Part shown: in pieces, positions 18,785 to 28,381 of the stretch
Numbering within the stretch: position 1 is the first letter of the stretch
Layout: the number at the start of each line of letters is the position of its first letter
The notes under the pieces: model-generated
The model's database searches: none
What the model was told of the DNA's origin: nothing
The model's input: the letters and a program-made list of their open reading frames with translations, nothing else
Assembly: GCA_902792815.1 (NCBI GenBank)
Contig: CADBAY010000010.1
Location: 16,261-80,260 of the forward strand
Direction of reading: 5' to 3'
Length of the DNA stretch: 64,000 bases
Source: an uncultured Bacteroidia bacterium
GTDB lineage: Bacteria; Bacteroidota; Bacteroidia; Bacteroidales; UBA932
Program-made: the position numbers and the translations under genes

Positions 18785-19870
18785 TTATTCGCCGGCTTCC
18801 TTGAGGCGCTCGGCGTTCTCGGCTATCTGAAGCTGGTCGATACAATCCTGGATATCACCGTCCATAAACACGGGCAGATTGTACATGCTCCAGTTGATAC
18901 GATGGTCGGTCACACGGCCCTGGGGATAATTGTAGGTGCGGATCTTGGCACTGCGGTCGCCGGTGCTTACCATGGTCTTACGCTTGGCTGCGATACCGTC
19001 GAGATACTTCTGATGCTCCAGATTGTAGAGTCGCGTACGGAGTTCTTCGAAAGCGCGGTCTTTGTTCTTGAGCTGCGAGCGCTCCTCCTGGCACTGGACC
19101 ACCAGGCCGGAAGGAATATGGGTAAGACGGACAGCCGAATAGGTGGTGTTGACGCCCTGTCCGCCCGGGCCTGACGAGCAGAAAAGGTCGAGGCGGATAT
19201 CGTCCCAGCTAAGGTCGATATCGAACTCTCCCGCCTCGGGAAAAACGGCCACGGACGCCGCCGAAGTCTGGATCCTGCCCTGGGTCTCAGTCTGGGGGAC
19301 GCGTTGCACGCGGTGCACTCCCGACTCATACTTCATTACGCCGTAAACACCGTCTCCGCTAAGCTTGAAAACTATCTGCTTAAAGCCTCCGGAGGTGCCG
19401 GGAGCCTGGTCGGTAACCTCGAGCTTCCATCCGCGATTCTCGGCAAAGTGCTGGTACATACGGAAAAGGTCGCCCGCAAAGATAGCGGCCTCGTCTCCTC
19501 CGGTACCGCCGCGGATTTCCACGATAGCATTCTTGCCGTCGTCGGGGTCGGCAGGAATGAGGAGAAGCTTGATCTCCTGCTCCAGGGCAGGCACCTTAGG
19601 CTCCAGCTCGGAGATCTCTTCACGGGCCATCTCGCGCAGCTCGTCGTCTTTCTCGTTCAGAAGTATGTCCTTGGCCGACTGGAGGTTGTCAAGCAGCTTC
19701 TCGTACTCATGCCCCTTGGCAATAATAGGTTCGAGCTCCTTGTAATCCTTGTTGAGCTGGACATATTTCTTCATGTCGGACATCACACCCGGGTCCGACA
19801 ATTGGTCCTGTATAGACTTGAACTTTCCTTCGAGGGAAAGCACCTTTTCGAGCAGCGTATTCTCCGCCAT
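18785..19870 (-). CDS. prfA: Peptide chain release factor 1
   Basis: The 361-residue class I release factor recognises UAA and UAG in the ribosomal A site. The GGQ motif that triggers peptidyl-tRNA hydrolysis is at residues 236-238 ([12 protein letters not shown]). The RF1-type recognition region precedes it ([20 protein letters not shown]). Its start is 3 bases after the stop of the GNAT gene, so the two are co-transcribed. The hydrolase co-factor methyltransferase PrmC is not adjacent. Confidence 0.97.
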   Translation of the reverse strand: MAENTLLEKVLSLEGKFKSIQDQLSDPGVMSDMKKYVQLNKDYKELEPIIAKGHEYEKLLDNLQSAKDILLNEKDDELREMAREEISELEPKVPALEQEIKLLLIPADPDDGKNAIVEIRGGTGGDEAAIFAGDLFRMYQHFAENRGWKLEVTDQAPGTSGGFKQIVFKLSGDGVYGVMKYESGVHRVQRVPQTETQGRIQTSAASVAVFPEAGEFDIDLSWDDIRLDLFCSSGPGGQGVNTTYSAVRLTHIPSGLVVQCQEERSQLKNKDRAFEELRTRLYNLEHQKYLDGIAAKRKTMVSTGDRSAKIRTYNYPQGRVTDHRINWSMYNLPVFMDGDIQDCIDQLQIAENAERLKEAGE

Positions 19871-19873
19871 AAA

Positions 19874-20992
19874 TCAGTCTCCTATTTTCTTGATGTAGCA
19901 ACGGCGCCTCATAAACGGCTCGTGCTCATAACTGTTCCATATATTCACCGCGCTGTTGGACTCAACCTGCGGGTTGGAAATGGCCCAGCGGTTGCCAATC
20001 TTGGCCGCCTTGTCCGCCATTTCTTTGTAATAAACCGCCGACACGCCCTTGTTCTGCCACTCGGGCACGGCTCCGTTGATCATGAGGTCGGTGACCTCGA
20101 AGTTCTTCATCGCCTTCATCAGATAGTACCACCCGAAGGGGAAGATACGCCCGCGGGCCTTCTGAAGGGCCTTGGAAATGCTGGGGAAAGAAATACCGAA
20201 AGCCACGATCTCGTCGTGCTCGTCCAGCACCACGCAGCTCACCTTGTCGGATATGAAGCGCCTCGACATACGGGCTTCCTCTTCGATTTCCTCGTCGGTG
20301 AAGGGGATGAAATTATATACCGTCTCCGAGAAACTGTCGCTGTAAACCCTGAAGAACTTATGAACCATCTTCTTGTCTTTGCGCAGCTCGTCGAGGCTGC
20401 CGAAATGCAGGTTGTAGCGCTCTTCCACCAACTTGGCCACACGCCTCGCCTTGTCGGGTACGCCGTGGTTGGCGACCATCTTGTACTGCACCCAGTCGCA
20501 TTCTTTCTCGAAGCCGAGGGCGGTGACAAGGTCGTTGTAGTAAGGGAAATTGTACAGGCAGTTGAAGGGCGGAATGTTCTCGTAGCCCTCTACCAGCATA
20601 CCCTGCTTGCCGAGCGTATTGTAATACAGAGGGCCGTGGATCTCGGTCATCCCCTGCTCGCGGGCCCACTTCTCGGCGGTGCCGATGAGGAGGCGCGCAA
20701 CTTCGATGTCGTTTATGCAGTCGAACCAGCCGAAGCGTACGCGCTTGGTGCCGTAACGCTCGTTGTAGCGGGGATTGATAATGGCGCAGATGCGTCCTAC
20801 CACTTTACGCCCGTCCAGGGCGAGCCACATCTTACGCTTGCAGTACAAAAGACTTGCACATTTGGTAAGCGAGTGTACCTGATCGATATGAAGTGCAGGG
20901 ACATACTGGGGGCAGTCCTTGTAGAGCGTATCGGGGAATTTGACAAAGCGCATCAATTCCGCCTTGGTTTTGACTTCTTGCACATTAAACAT
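19874..20992 (-). CDS. GNAT-superfamily-like protein, uncharacterised
   Basis: The 372-residue soluble protein appears to hold two acyl-CoA N-acyltransferase-like folds. The N-terminal half has RKMWLALDGRKVVGRICAII and FGWFDCINDIEVARLLI. The C-terminal half has EIVAFGISFPSISKALQKAR and ENKGVSAVYYKEM-like segments (EWQNKGVSAVYYKEMAD). Similar proteins of this length occur widely in Bacteroidota without a known substrate. ATG at 20992 is chosen because it lies 7 nt after a TAACTTTG element. It forms an operon with prfA. Confidence 0.65.
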   Translation of the reverse strand: MFNVQEVKTKAELMRFVKFPDTLYKDCPQYVPALHIDQVHSLTKCASLLYCKRKMWLALDGRKVVGRICAIINPRYNERYGTKRVRFGWFDCINDIEVARLLIGTAEKWAREQGMTEIHGPLYYNTLGKQGMLVEGYENIPPFNCLYNFPYYNDLVTALGFEKECDWVQYKMVANHGVPDKARRVAKLVEERYNLHFGSLDELRKDKKMVHKFFRVYSDSFSETVYNFIPFTDEEIEEEARMSRRFISDKVSCVVLDEHDEIVAFGISFPSISKALQKARGRIFPFGWYYLMKAMKNFEVTDLMINGAVPEWQNKGVSAVYYKEMADKAAKIGNRWAISNPQVESNSAVNIWNSYEHEPFMRRRCYIKKIGD

Positions 20993-20998
20993 AGCCTG

Positions 20999-21006
20999 CA
21001 AAGTTA
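20999..21006 (-). promoter_or_regulatory. -7 promoter element (TAACTTTG) of the GNAT-prfA operon
   Basis: The minus strand reads TAACTTTG and ends 7 nt before the ATG at 20992. It overlaps the tcdA stop codon. Confidence 0.6.
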
Positions 21007-21732
21007 GCAATTAACTTCCATTCCCACAATATGCCGTACTATACCTTGCGCGCACACGCACCCGAAAACGGCGGGAAGGTACGAAACCGTACCGTTCTGG
21101 GACTTTTTATTACGGCTCTCCTCCAGCACCACCGAAGAACGGTCGGGCCGTTCGGAAGAAAAGACAGCGGAAAAGCCGGTGGTTATGCCCAGCTTGTGCA
21201 GGCGCTTACGGAGCATATGCGCAAGGGGGCACTGGAAAGTGGCAGAAATATCCGCGATTCGCACCTTGGTAGCATCGGTCTTGGAACCGCTTCCCATAGA
21301 ACTCACCAAAAAGATGCCTTTGGCAAGGCAGAACTGGATAAGGGCGATCTTGGGGCTAAGGGTGTCGATTGCATCCACAACGCACTCCGGAGCCGCCTGG
21401 TCCATAATGGCGGGGATGCTCTCTTCGTTGAGATACTGTTCTATGCACAGCACGTCAAGACCGGGGTTGATGTCCAGCAGCCTCCGGCGCATAACCGAGC
21501 ATTTGCTCAAGCCGATGGTGGAGCGCAGGGCCGGCAACTGGCGGTTGAGATTGCTCTCAGCCACCGTGTCGGAGTCGATGAGCACTATATGCCCGACGCC
21601 GGCGCGCACCAGCATCTCGGCCGCCATAGCGCCCACGCCGCCGAGACCGACCACCGCAACCCGGGCACCGGAGAGACGCTCAAGTCCCTCCTCGCCGAAC
21701 AACATTGCGCTTCTTTCCTGCCAGGGCTCCAT
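21004..21732 (-). CDS. tcdA: tRNA threonylcarbamoyladenosine dehydratase (TcdA/CsdL)
   Basis: The 242-residue ThiF/MoeB-family enzyme cyclises t6A37 of tRNA to ct6A using ATP. The nucleotide-binding loop is VAVVGLGGVGAMAAEMLVRAG, followed by LIDSDTVAESNLNRQLPA and the Asp-rich CVVDAIDTLSPKIALI. The PLAHMLRKRLHKLGI segment is typical of TcdA rather than of ThiF or MoeB. ATG at 21732 overlaps the stop of the S9 peptidase gene by one base (TGATG). It closes the lemA-DUF2207-S9 operon. Confidence 0.85.
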   Translation of the reverse strand: MEPWQERSAMLFGEEGLERLSGARVAVVGLGGVGAMAAEMLVRAGVGHIVLIDSDTVAESNLNRQLPALRSTIGLSKCSVMRRRLLDINPGLDVLCIEQYLNEESIPAIMDQAAPECVVDAIDTLSPKIALIQFCLAKGIFLVSSMGSGSKTDATKVRIADISATFQCPLAHMLRKRLHKLGITTGFSAVFSSERPDRSSVVLEESRNKKSQNGTVSYLPAVFGCVCAQGIVRHIVGMEVNC

Positions 21733-23924
21733 CAATGCATCCAGCGGTCAAGCCAGTCAAAGAATGTCCTGTGCCAGTACAGGGCGTTCTGGGGCTGCAA
21801 AATCCAGTGATTCTCTTCGGGGAATATAACGAGCTTGCTGGGGACTCCCATCATCTGAGCGGCATTGAAAGCCGCCATGCCCTGCTCATAAGGGATACGG
21901 TAATCCATCATACCGTGGATACACAGAATGGGCGTATGCCACTTGGTAACCATCGATTTGGGAGAATTGGCATAGTGCCTCTGCGCCTTGGGCGTAGACG
22001 CGTAAGGAGCTCCGGCCTGCTGCATGCCGCCGAAGGTAACTCCGTCGCCGCGGGGCCCCTGCTCTCCGGGAGTATAGGCGTACTCGGTCAGTCCGCCGTT
22101 ATCCCAGTTGGCAAACCACATCTCCTCGGTGGTGTACCACAGATTCTCCTCGTCAAAGATACCGGCGTGCGCTATGAAGCAGTCGTACAGGTCGCCGTGA
22201 AGCCCTTCGAGCATATAGGCCGAATAGCCGCCGTAAGAAGCGCCCACGCAGGCGAGCTTGCCCACGTAAGGCTGGCTCTTGATGTAGCGTCCGGCGCTGA
22301 GGTAGTCCTGCATGTTAAGCCCGGGATAATCGCCGCTGATCTGCTCTTTCCATTCCTGTCCGAAGGCTGTGGTGCCGCGGCGGTTGGGCATGATGACGAT
22401 ATAGCCCTGCTGCGCCATGAGGCGGTAGCACCAACGGTAGCTCCAGTCCTGCGAATTGGTCCCCTGAGGGCCTCCGAGCACTATTTCAATGGCGGGATAC
22501 TTGGCGGAAGGATCGAACTGCGGAGGATACATCACCCAACACTGCATCTGCTTGCCGTCCACCGTGGGCACCATCACGCTCTCGGTGGTTACGTCGTCAA
22601 GCGCCGCGAAGATATGAGTGTTTACCCCCGTTATGGGATCGTATTTTTGAGCCTTCAGATCGACGGCCACCAGCTCAAGCGGGAAATGCAGCGAATAGTA
22701 GCTGGTAAGCAGGCGGTCGCCCTCGAAGCCAAACGGAGTGAAGAAGTCGCAAGGCCATTCGGGAGGAGTAAGGCGGGTCAGATTGTCTTCCATATCCACC
22801 TTGAATATGGCCTGCACACCGTCGATCAGGGCGTTGAAGTACAATTCACCGTCGTGCCAAACAAGCCCGGCTGCATCCCTGTCGAGGGACGCAGCAAGCT
22901 GACGGGCAGGACCGAAGGACAAACCGAAGCACTGGCCTTCCGGATCTGATACGGCTTCCACGTCGCAGACCATAATCCTCTGGGCGTCAGCCTCATAACC
23001 GTCGCGGGGCATAGATATCCAGGCGAGGTGCTTGCCGTCAGGGCTCCAAACGGGGTCGGTGTCGTAGCCGCCGTCGGCTTTCACTGCGACGGTCTCCCCC
23101 GTCAGCAGGTCATATACATAGATGCCGGTATTCGTACTGAATGCATACTGCTTGCCTGTAAGCTTACGGCAGGAATAGGCGATGTGCCTCCCGTTGGGGG
23201 CCCAGTCAAGCTGCTCGGCTCCGCCGAAAGGCTCGGTGGGCAGTTCCCACGGCTCGTCGCCTAGGATGTCCAGAGAGTTGTCCGGCGTGATGGGCGCGCC
23301 GCTGAGGACTGCCACGTAACTGCGCGGCGTTTCGGTCACCCAGTGGTCCCAGTGGCGGTACATAAGGTCCTCGGTGGCATAGGCTTTAGCCTTGTCAAGG
23401 GCAGGGTCTGAATCGGCCGGCTGCTGCAGCTTGGGGGTCTTTACCGTCGAAAGATATATCAGCATGTCCTGTTCCGGTGACAGCTTGAATTCGCTGACGC
23501 CGGCGGGGACGTCGGACAGCTTGACTTTCTTGCCAAGCTTATTGCCGGCAAGCGGAGCTTTCCATATCTGGCCGCCCTGGATGAAGAATATGGCCTTGCC
23601 GTCTGAAGACCAGCGTGCGCAGGAGACGCTCTTGGCATAGCGGGTGAGCTGCACGTTGCCGCTTCCGTCCGTATTGCAGAGCCACAAGTTGCGGCAGCTG
23701 CGGTTTTCGGCGATGTCGTTCCACGAGACTCCGTAAAGGATACGGCTCCCGTCAGGACTCAGCTGCGGGTCGCTCATGCGGCCAAGCGACAAAAGCACCT
23801 CGGGAGTCATCACTCCGTTCTGGATATTCACTTCGGAACGGCCAACATAGCCTTTTCCTTCATCCGTCTTTCCACAACTCATAAGTACAACAAAGGCCAG
23901 CAGGCCTATAAAGCATTTTTTCAT
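21732..23924 (-). CDS. S9-family (dipeptidyl/acylaminoacyl) peptidase lipoprotein
   Basis: The 730-residue lipoprotein has lipobox LLAFVVLMSC. An N-terminal seven-bladed beta-propeller (about residues 40-440, WD/PD40-like repeats such as DPQLSPDGSRILYGVSWND and DPVWSPDGKHLAWISM) gates an alpha/beta-hydrolase domain (about 470-730). The nucleophile Ser is in GASYGGYSAYM, the Asp in HGMMDYRIP and the His in FPEENHW. Such enzymes remove dipeptides or acyl residues from peptides in the periplasm. The gene lies 17 bases after DUF2207. Confidence 0.9.
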   Translation of the reverse strand: MKKCFIGLLAFVVLMSCGKTDEGKGYVGRSEVNIQNGVMTPEVLLSLGRMSDPQLSPDGSRILYGVSWNDIAENRSCRNLWLCNTDGSGNVQLTRYAKSVSCARWSSDGKAIFFIQGGQIWKAPLAGNKLGKKVKLSDVPAGVSEFKLSPEQDMLIYLSTVKTPKLQQPADSDPALDKAKAYATEDLMYRHWDHWVTETPRSYVAVLSGAPITPDNSLDILGDEPWELPTEPFGGAEQLDWAPNGRHIAYSCRKLTGKQYAFSTNTGIYVYDLLTGETVAVKADGGYDTDPVWSPDGKHLAWISMPRDGYEADAQRIMVCDVEAVSDPEGQCFGLSFGPARQLAASLDRDAAGLVWHDGELYFNALIDGVQAIFKVDMEDNLTRLTPPEWPCDFFTPFGFEGDRLLTSYYSLHFPLELVAVDLKAQKYDPITGVNTHIFAALDDVTTESVMVPTVDGKQMQCWVMYPPQFDPSAKYPAIEIVLGGPQGTNSQDWSYRWCYRLMAQQGYIVIMPNRRGTTAFGQEWKEQISGDYPGLNMQDYLSAGRYIKSQPYVGKLACVGASYGGYSAYMLEGLHGDLYDCFIAHAGIFDEENLWYTTEEMWFANWDNGGLTEYAYTPGEQGPRGDGVTFGGMQQAGAPYASTPKAQRHYANSPKSMVTKWHTPILCIHGMMDYRIPYEQGMAAFNAAQMMGVPSKLVIFPEENHWILQPQNALYWHRTFFDWLDRWMH

Positions 23925-23941
23925 ATTTAAATTATTGATAA

Positions 23942-25669
23942 TTATCTACTTCCACCGCCATGACCGCCACCGGAGAAGCCCCCGCCGCCTCCGTACGACG
24001 AGTGACCGCCAAAGCCTCCGGAAGAGCGTCCGCCTCCCGAATAGCCGCCTCCCGAAGAATAAGAAGGAGTGGATGCCAGCCTGTAGGCGCTGCGGGTGAT
24101 GCGTCCGAACGAGTCGGAGAATATGACAAGGTCAGAAAGGTTGGATACCGGCAGAGAACTGAATGCCTTCAGATTAGGAGCCATGGTCTTCATCTCGGCG
24201 GCAACCTTGTCGGCAATGCCGAACACCGACGCCATAATCAGATAGTCTCCCCACAGGGCAACCTCAACCGAATAGCGCTCGCTGACCAAGGTGAAATCTT
24301 GCAGGAACTGCCTGAAACGAAGTGCATTGAGCGCTTCTTCATTCCCCCTTGTGGTCAACTGCAGGGTATCATAAGACGAGCGGCCTCCAATCAGATGCGA
24401 GGCCTTGAAATTGTCGACGGCCTGGCTTTTGATTTCCTTTACGAAGGAGCGGATCTTGGACTCATGCGAATTAGCCCAGCTCTTGAATTCCTGTTCCTGG
24501 AGTATGCCGTCCTTGCCGGAAGCCTCGTCGAGAATAATGAGGAGCTGCCTCTCGGCAGTATTCATATAGTCTATGGAAGCATTCTCGTCGAAATAGAATT
24601 CATTCTTGCCGTCAGCGTCGGTGCGCATTTCTATCACCCGGTGCATTATCATGCGCAAGAGCATCGCCGACACCACCGTATAGCTACCGCTGTCGGTACC
24701 TTTGAGGTGTGATGCAACGTAGTATGTTTCAAAGATATCGCCCTCGAACGGAAGATCCCTCGACCACTCAAACTCCTTGGGGAGCTTACGGACTCCGAAA
24801 ATGTCTTTGATACGCTTGCGGTCGGTAGAACTGCCAAGGCCCATTCCGGACAAGAAAGACTTGATGGGGCGCCATACGCAGAGCCATCCGAGGCCTATGA
24901 ACATCAGGAAGCCAAGCAGCGAATAATACCAGGGCTCTGGCTCATCGTCGGGGTAGAAACTGCCTTCCTTAGCCCTTTTCAAAACTGCATCAAAATCACG
25001 GTCCTGCACGCTCTGCGACTCGAAGATGCCTTTATCGAAGCGCATAAGCAAAATCATAGAGGATTCATAATCAAAGGCTTCCGTCGATTCCGCCACCACG
25101 GAACCATCTTCTTGCCAGTTAATGGTTCCGTTGTAGCCGAAGGCCCAGATACGCGAATTCTCCTCGCCAAGAGCTACGGGAGCGCTCAAGCTCAACCGGG
25201 CGTGCTGAGGAGGGGAGGAAAGTTCGTCGCTGATGAACTGGAGGTGTAGCATGTCGTAGTCGTTGAGCGACTTTACCGAATTTGTAAAGTCGTAGCTGAC
25301 GGTGAATACGTGGGGGCCGTAACTGCCTACGCCCCAGCATATTTCAAAGCCTGACCCGGTAGAGTTGAGCCCGCACTTGTTCGTCTTCCACTCAAGGCTC
25401 CTGTCCACTTCCCAACTGCCGATATTCGTATATTCCGTGCCCGACTCGTCGTGCACGGCAAGGTTCTGAATCTTTATGTCTCCGAGGTTGCTTCTCACCA
25501 GGTACCACTCGGTCCCCTTGGCCACTACCACATCCCAGACCTCCACTATGTGGGCGGTACCGTCAGCAGAAAGAGTAACCCGTATGTCTATGTCCTTGAT
25601 GGAAGGCTCGTAGGCATATAGGCAAATTGCCGACATTGCTGCCAGCAGGCTCAAGAGGCATTTTTTCAT
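23942..25669 (-). CDS. DUF2207 membrane protein with glycine-rich tail
   Basis: The 575-residue protein has a signal peptide and an exported DUF2207 domain (about residues 20-240) with the typical DIRVTLSADGTAHIVEVWDV start. A single membrane helix (YSLLGFLMFIGLGWLCVW) and a cytoplasmic domain follow. The tail of about 40 residues is almost all Gly and Ser and ends GGGHGGGSR. DUF2207 is regularly found next to LemA, as here (11-base gap), and the pair is thought to act at the envelope. The biochemical function is unknown. Confidence 0.85.
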   Translation of the reverse strand: MKKCLLSLLAAMSAICLYAYEPSIKDIDIRVTLSADGTAHIVEVWDVVVAKGTEWYLVRSNLGDIKIQNLAVHDESGTEYTNIGSWEVDRSLEWKTNKCGLNSTGSGFEICWGVGSYGPHVFTVSYDFTNSVKSLNDYDMLHLQFISDELSSPPQHARLSLSAPVALGEENSRIWAFGYNGTINWQEDGSVVAESTEAFDYESSMILLMRFDKGIFESQSVQDRDFDAVLKRAKEGSFYPDDEPEPWYYSLLGFLMFIGLGWLCVWRPIKSFLSGMGLGSSTDRKRIKDIFGVRKLPKEFEWSRDLPFEGDIFETYYVASHLKGTDSGSYTVVSAMLLRMIMHRVIEMRTDADGKNEFYFDENASIDYMNTAERQLLIILDEASGKDGILQEQEFKSWANSHESKIRSFVKEIKSQAVDNFKASHLIGGRSSYDTLQLTTRGNEEALNALRFRQFLQDFTLVSERYSVEVALWGDYLIMASVFGIADKVAAEMKTMAPNLKAFSSLPVSNLSDLVIFSDSFGRITRSAYRLASTPSYSSGGGYSGGGRSSGGFGGHSSYGGGGGFSGGGHGGGSR

Positions 25670-25680
25670 GGCCGGAAGCC

Positions 25681-26232
25681 TCAGATTTTGAGCGAAGGCA
25701 TATCCGACTTTGCGGTATTCTCCTTGAGGTACTGCTTTTCGGTAAAGTGGAACAATGCGGCCACGAAGCTGTCGGGAATCTGACGGATCTGGCGATTGTA
25801 GCGGGTAACAGTGTCGTTATAGGTCATACGGCTCAGACGGACCTGGTTCTCATAGGTGTTGACAGAATCCATGGTCTTGATATACATAGCGTCGGCCTTA
25901 AGGTCGGGGTATTGTTCCGATATGGCCCTCACCTGCACCAATGCTTGCTGCAGCAGGTCTTCCTGCGCCTGGGCCTGTTCTGCAGTACTGTTGGAATCGA
26001 TGCCGGCACGGGCGGCGATGACGCTCTTGAGAGTGATGTACTCATGCTCGTTGTAAGACTTGATGAGTTCCACCAGACCGGTAAGGGCATCCCAGCGGCT
26101 CGACTGCTGAACACCTATCTGGCTCATGGCGTTCTTGGTAAGCTCCTCTGCATTGACGAGCTTACGTTGTACAGAAATAACCCAAAGCACCAAAAGTGCA
26201 ATGACAACGATAACGATAATTGTTGCAATCAT
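25681..26232 (-). CDS. lemA: LemA family protein
   Basis: The 183-residue protein has an N-terminal membrane anchor (MIATIIVIVVIALLVLWVIS). A LemA helical bundle follows: NAEELTKNAMSQIGVQQSSRWDALTGLVEL, AISEQYPDLKADA and ENQVRLSRMTYNDTVTRYNR. The terminal helix FTEKQYLKENTAKSDMPSL is also typical. LemA proteins are membrane-attached with the bundle outside; their role is poorly defined. It is the first gene of the lemA-DUF2207-S9-tcdA cluster, 31 bases behind recG. Confidence 0.92.
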   Translation of the reverse strand: MIATIIVIVVIALLVLWVISVQRKLVNAEELTKNAMSQIGVQQSSRWDALTGLVELIKSYNEHEYITLKSVIAARAGIDSNSTAEQAQAQEDLLQQALVQVRAISEQYPDLKADAMYIKTMDSVNTYENQVRLSRMTYNDTVTRYNRQIRQIPDSFVAALFHFTEKQYLKENTAKSDMPSLKI

Positions 26233-26263
26233 AGTATTTAATTTTTGTGCAATATAATAAAAA

Positions 26264-28363
26264 TCAAGATATATTACTGTAATCTTTGATGTTATACTTG
26301 TCTTTCCGGAGCTCCCTCACCAGCGATGCGTTTTGCGGCTGCTCCAGGCCGGGGTCTTTGTCGAGCACGCCCTGGGCGCAGTGGCGCGCCTCCTCGAGCA
26401 GCAGGCCGTCCTTGGCAAGTGACGCTATGTTAAGCGTTACCGGAAGGCCGCTCTGCTGAGTTCCCTCCAGGTCACCGGGGCCTCGCATCTTCATGTCCTG
26501 CTCGGCTATCTCAAAGCCGTCTTCGGTAGAGCACATCAGCTCCAGCCTGCGCAGTGCCTCCGCCCCTGTCTTGGGGTCACGCACAAGTATGCAGTACGAT
26601 TTTTCGGCACCCCTTCCCACACGTCCACGAAGCTGGTGAAGCTGGCTGAGGCCGAAACGCTGGGCGCTCATTATTACCATCACGCTGGCGTTGGGCACGT
26701 CAACACCGACTTCTATCACCGTGGTAGATACCAGGATATTGGCCCTGCCTTCAACGAAAGCCTGCATATTGAATGCCTTGGTCTCGGTGTTCTGCTGCCC
26801 GTGCACTATGGCCACCTTGTAGCCCTCTTCGAGGGGAAAGGCGCGGAGAATGTCTTCGTACCCCTGCTCTACATTGCTCACATCCTCCATCTTTTCGTTG
26901 ATAAAAATCATCGGGTACACCACGAACGCCTGACGCCCGAGGGCAATCTGCTCCCTTATGAAACGGTACATCGCAGGCAGGCGGTTCTCCCCTATCAGCA
27001 TGGTCTGCACCGGCTTGCGCCCCGGGGGCATCTCGTCGATGACCGACACGTCAAGGTCGCCGTAAAGGGTCATTGCCAGCGTTCGCGGAATGGGAGTCGC
27101 GGTCATAACGAGTATGTGCGGGGGCACACTTCCCTTGCCTTTGTTCCACAATGACGCTCGCTGGTCAACCCCGAAGCGGTGCTGCTCGTCAATGACGGCA
27201 AGTCCGAGGGCGTGATACTGCACCGTATCTTCAATCAGCGCATGGGTACCCACAATAATGTCAAGAGTGCCGGATGCGAGGCCGGCAAGCAGAGGCCTGC
27301 GGTCTTTGCGGGAGGTGCTCCCAGTAAGCAGGGCGCAGCTCACTCCGGTGGGGGCTAGGTACTTTTGAATATTGGCAAAGTGCTGCTGGGCAAGCACTTC
27401 GGTAGGAGCCATAATGCACGCCTGATAGCCATTGCCCACGGCAATCAGGCAGCTTAGCACCGCCACCATGGTCTTGCCGGAGCCCACGTCGCCCTGCAGC
27501 AGACGGTTCATCTGGTGACCGCTGGAAAGGTCGGCGCGTATCTCTTTAATCACCCTCTGCTGGGCGCCGGTAAGGGCATAAGGGAGGGCGTTGTAGCAGG
27601 CATGGAAGGCAGCGCCCACGCGGGGCATGGGGATGCCGTTCTCGGCGCTGCTGCGTACATAACGCTGCTTGAGAAGGCTGAGCTGCAGGAAAAAGAGCTC
27701 CTCGAATTTGAGCCTGCGCGTTGCCAGCTCAAGTGCCCTCATATCGTCGGGGAAATGGATGTTCTTGATGGCGTAAGGCAGAGGGCAGAGGCCGTGGGTA
27801 CGGATTATAGGCTCCGGCAGCGTCTCCCCTATTTCCTGAAGGCACAGCGCAAGGGCAGAGCTCTGCAGCTTGCACATCACCTTGCCTGTGATTCCGCCCG
27901 ACTTAAGTTTTTCGGTGCTCGGATAAACGCCGGTAAGCACGCCCTTGGAGAGCGGACCGTCCTGGGGTGCATCCACCTCGGGGTGGACGATGTTGAGCTT
28001 GCCGTTGAAGAGTTGCGGCTTGCCGAAGAAGATGAACTCCCGGCCGGGCTCGAGCCTCTCCCAGGTCCACTTGACGCCCTTGAAAAACACCAGCTCAAGG
28101 GTGCCTGTGCCATCATCCACAATCACGCTCAAATGCTTGATGTTTATAAGGTTGCGGCTTACCACGCGGGCCTTTATCTGCACATAGGCCACGTCGGGGC
28201 TGATGGACGAAATGGGAACTATGGTGCTGCGGTCGATGTAGCGGAACGGGTAGAAATGCAGCAATTCGTCAAGGGTGTTGATGCCCAGCTCCCGTTTGAT
28301 GAGAGCGGCCCTCTTGGGTCCCACGCCGGGCAGGAACTGTATGTCGTTCTTCAATTCACCCAT
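26264..28363 (-). CDS. recG: ATP-dependent DNA helicase RecG
   Basis: The 699-residue superfamily 2 helicase remodels stalled forks and Holliday junctions. The N-terminal wedge domain (about residues 60-160) contains an OB fold. Walker A is LLQGDVGSGKTMVA, the DExH box is VIDEQHRFG and motif III is MTATPIPRTLAMTLYGDL. The C-terminal helicase half has the TTVIEVGVDVPNASVMVI and QLHQLRGRVGRG motifs. The ATG lies 6 nt from a TATATTTG element. Confidence 0.97.
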   Translation of the reverse strand: MGELKNDIQFLPGVGPKRAALIKRELGINTLDELLHFYPFRYIDRSTIVPISSISPDVAYVQIKARVVSRNLINIKHLSVIVDDGTGTLELVFFKGVKWTWERLEPGREFIFFGKPQLFNGKLNIVHPEVDAPQDGPLSKGVLTGVYPSTEKLKSGGITGKVMCKLQSSALALCLQEIGETLPEPIIRTHGLCPLPYAIKNIHFPDDMRALELATRRLKFEELFFLQLSLLKQRYVRSSAENGIPMPRVGAAFHACYNALPYALTGAQQRVIKEIRADLSSGHQMNRLLQGDVGSGKTMVAVLSCLIAVGNGYQACIMAPTEVLAQQHFANIQKYLAPTGVSCALLTGSTSRKDRRPLLAGLASGTLDIIVGTHALIEDTVQYHALGLAVIDEQHRFGVDQRASLWNKGKGSVPPHILVMTATPIPRTLAMTLYGDLDVSVIDEMPPGRKPVQTMLIGENRLPAMYRFIREQIALGRQAFVVYPMIFINEKMEDVSNVEQGYEDILRAFPLEEGYKVAIVHGQQNTETKAFNMQAFVEGRANILVSTTVIEVGVDVPNASVMVIMSAQRFGLSQLHQLRGRVGRGAEKSYCILVRDPKTGAEALRRLELMCSTEDGFEIAEQDMKMRGPGDLEGTQQSGLPVTLNIASLAKDGLLLEEARHCAQGVLDKDPGLEQPQNASLVRELRKDKYNIKDYSNIS

Positions 28364-28368
28364 AACTA

Positions 28369-28376
28369 CAAATATA
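28369..28376 (-). promoter_or_regulatory. -7 promoter element (TATATTTG) of recG
   Basis: The minus strand reads TATATTTG, with its last base 6 nt from the ATG at 28363. It sits in the 18-base gap after the radical SAM gene. Confidence 0.6.
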
Positions 28377-28381
28377 ATGAT

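Noticed and set aside
19304-21007. 567-residue plus-strand frame across prfA and the GNAT gene
   Set aside because: It spans two real minus-strand genes and shows no family motif.
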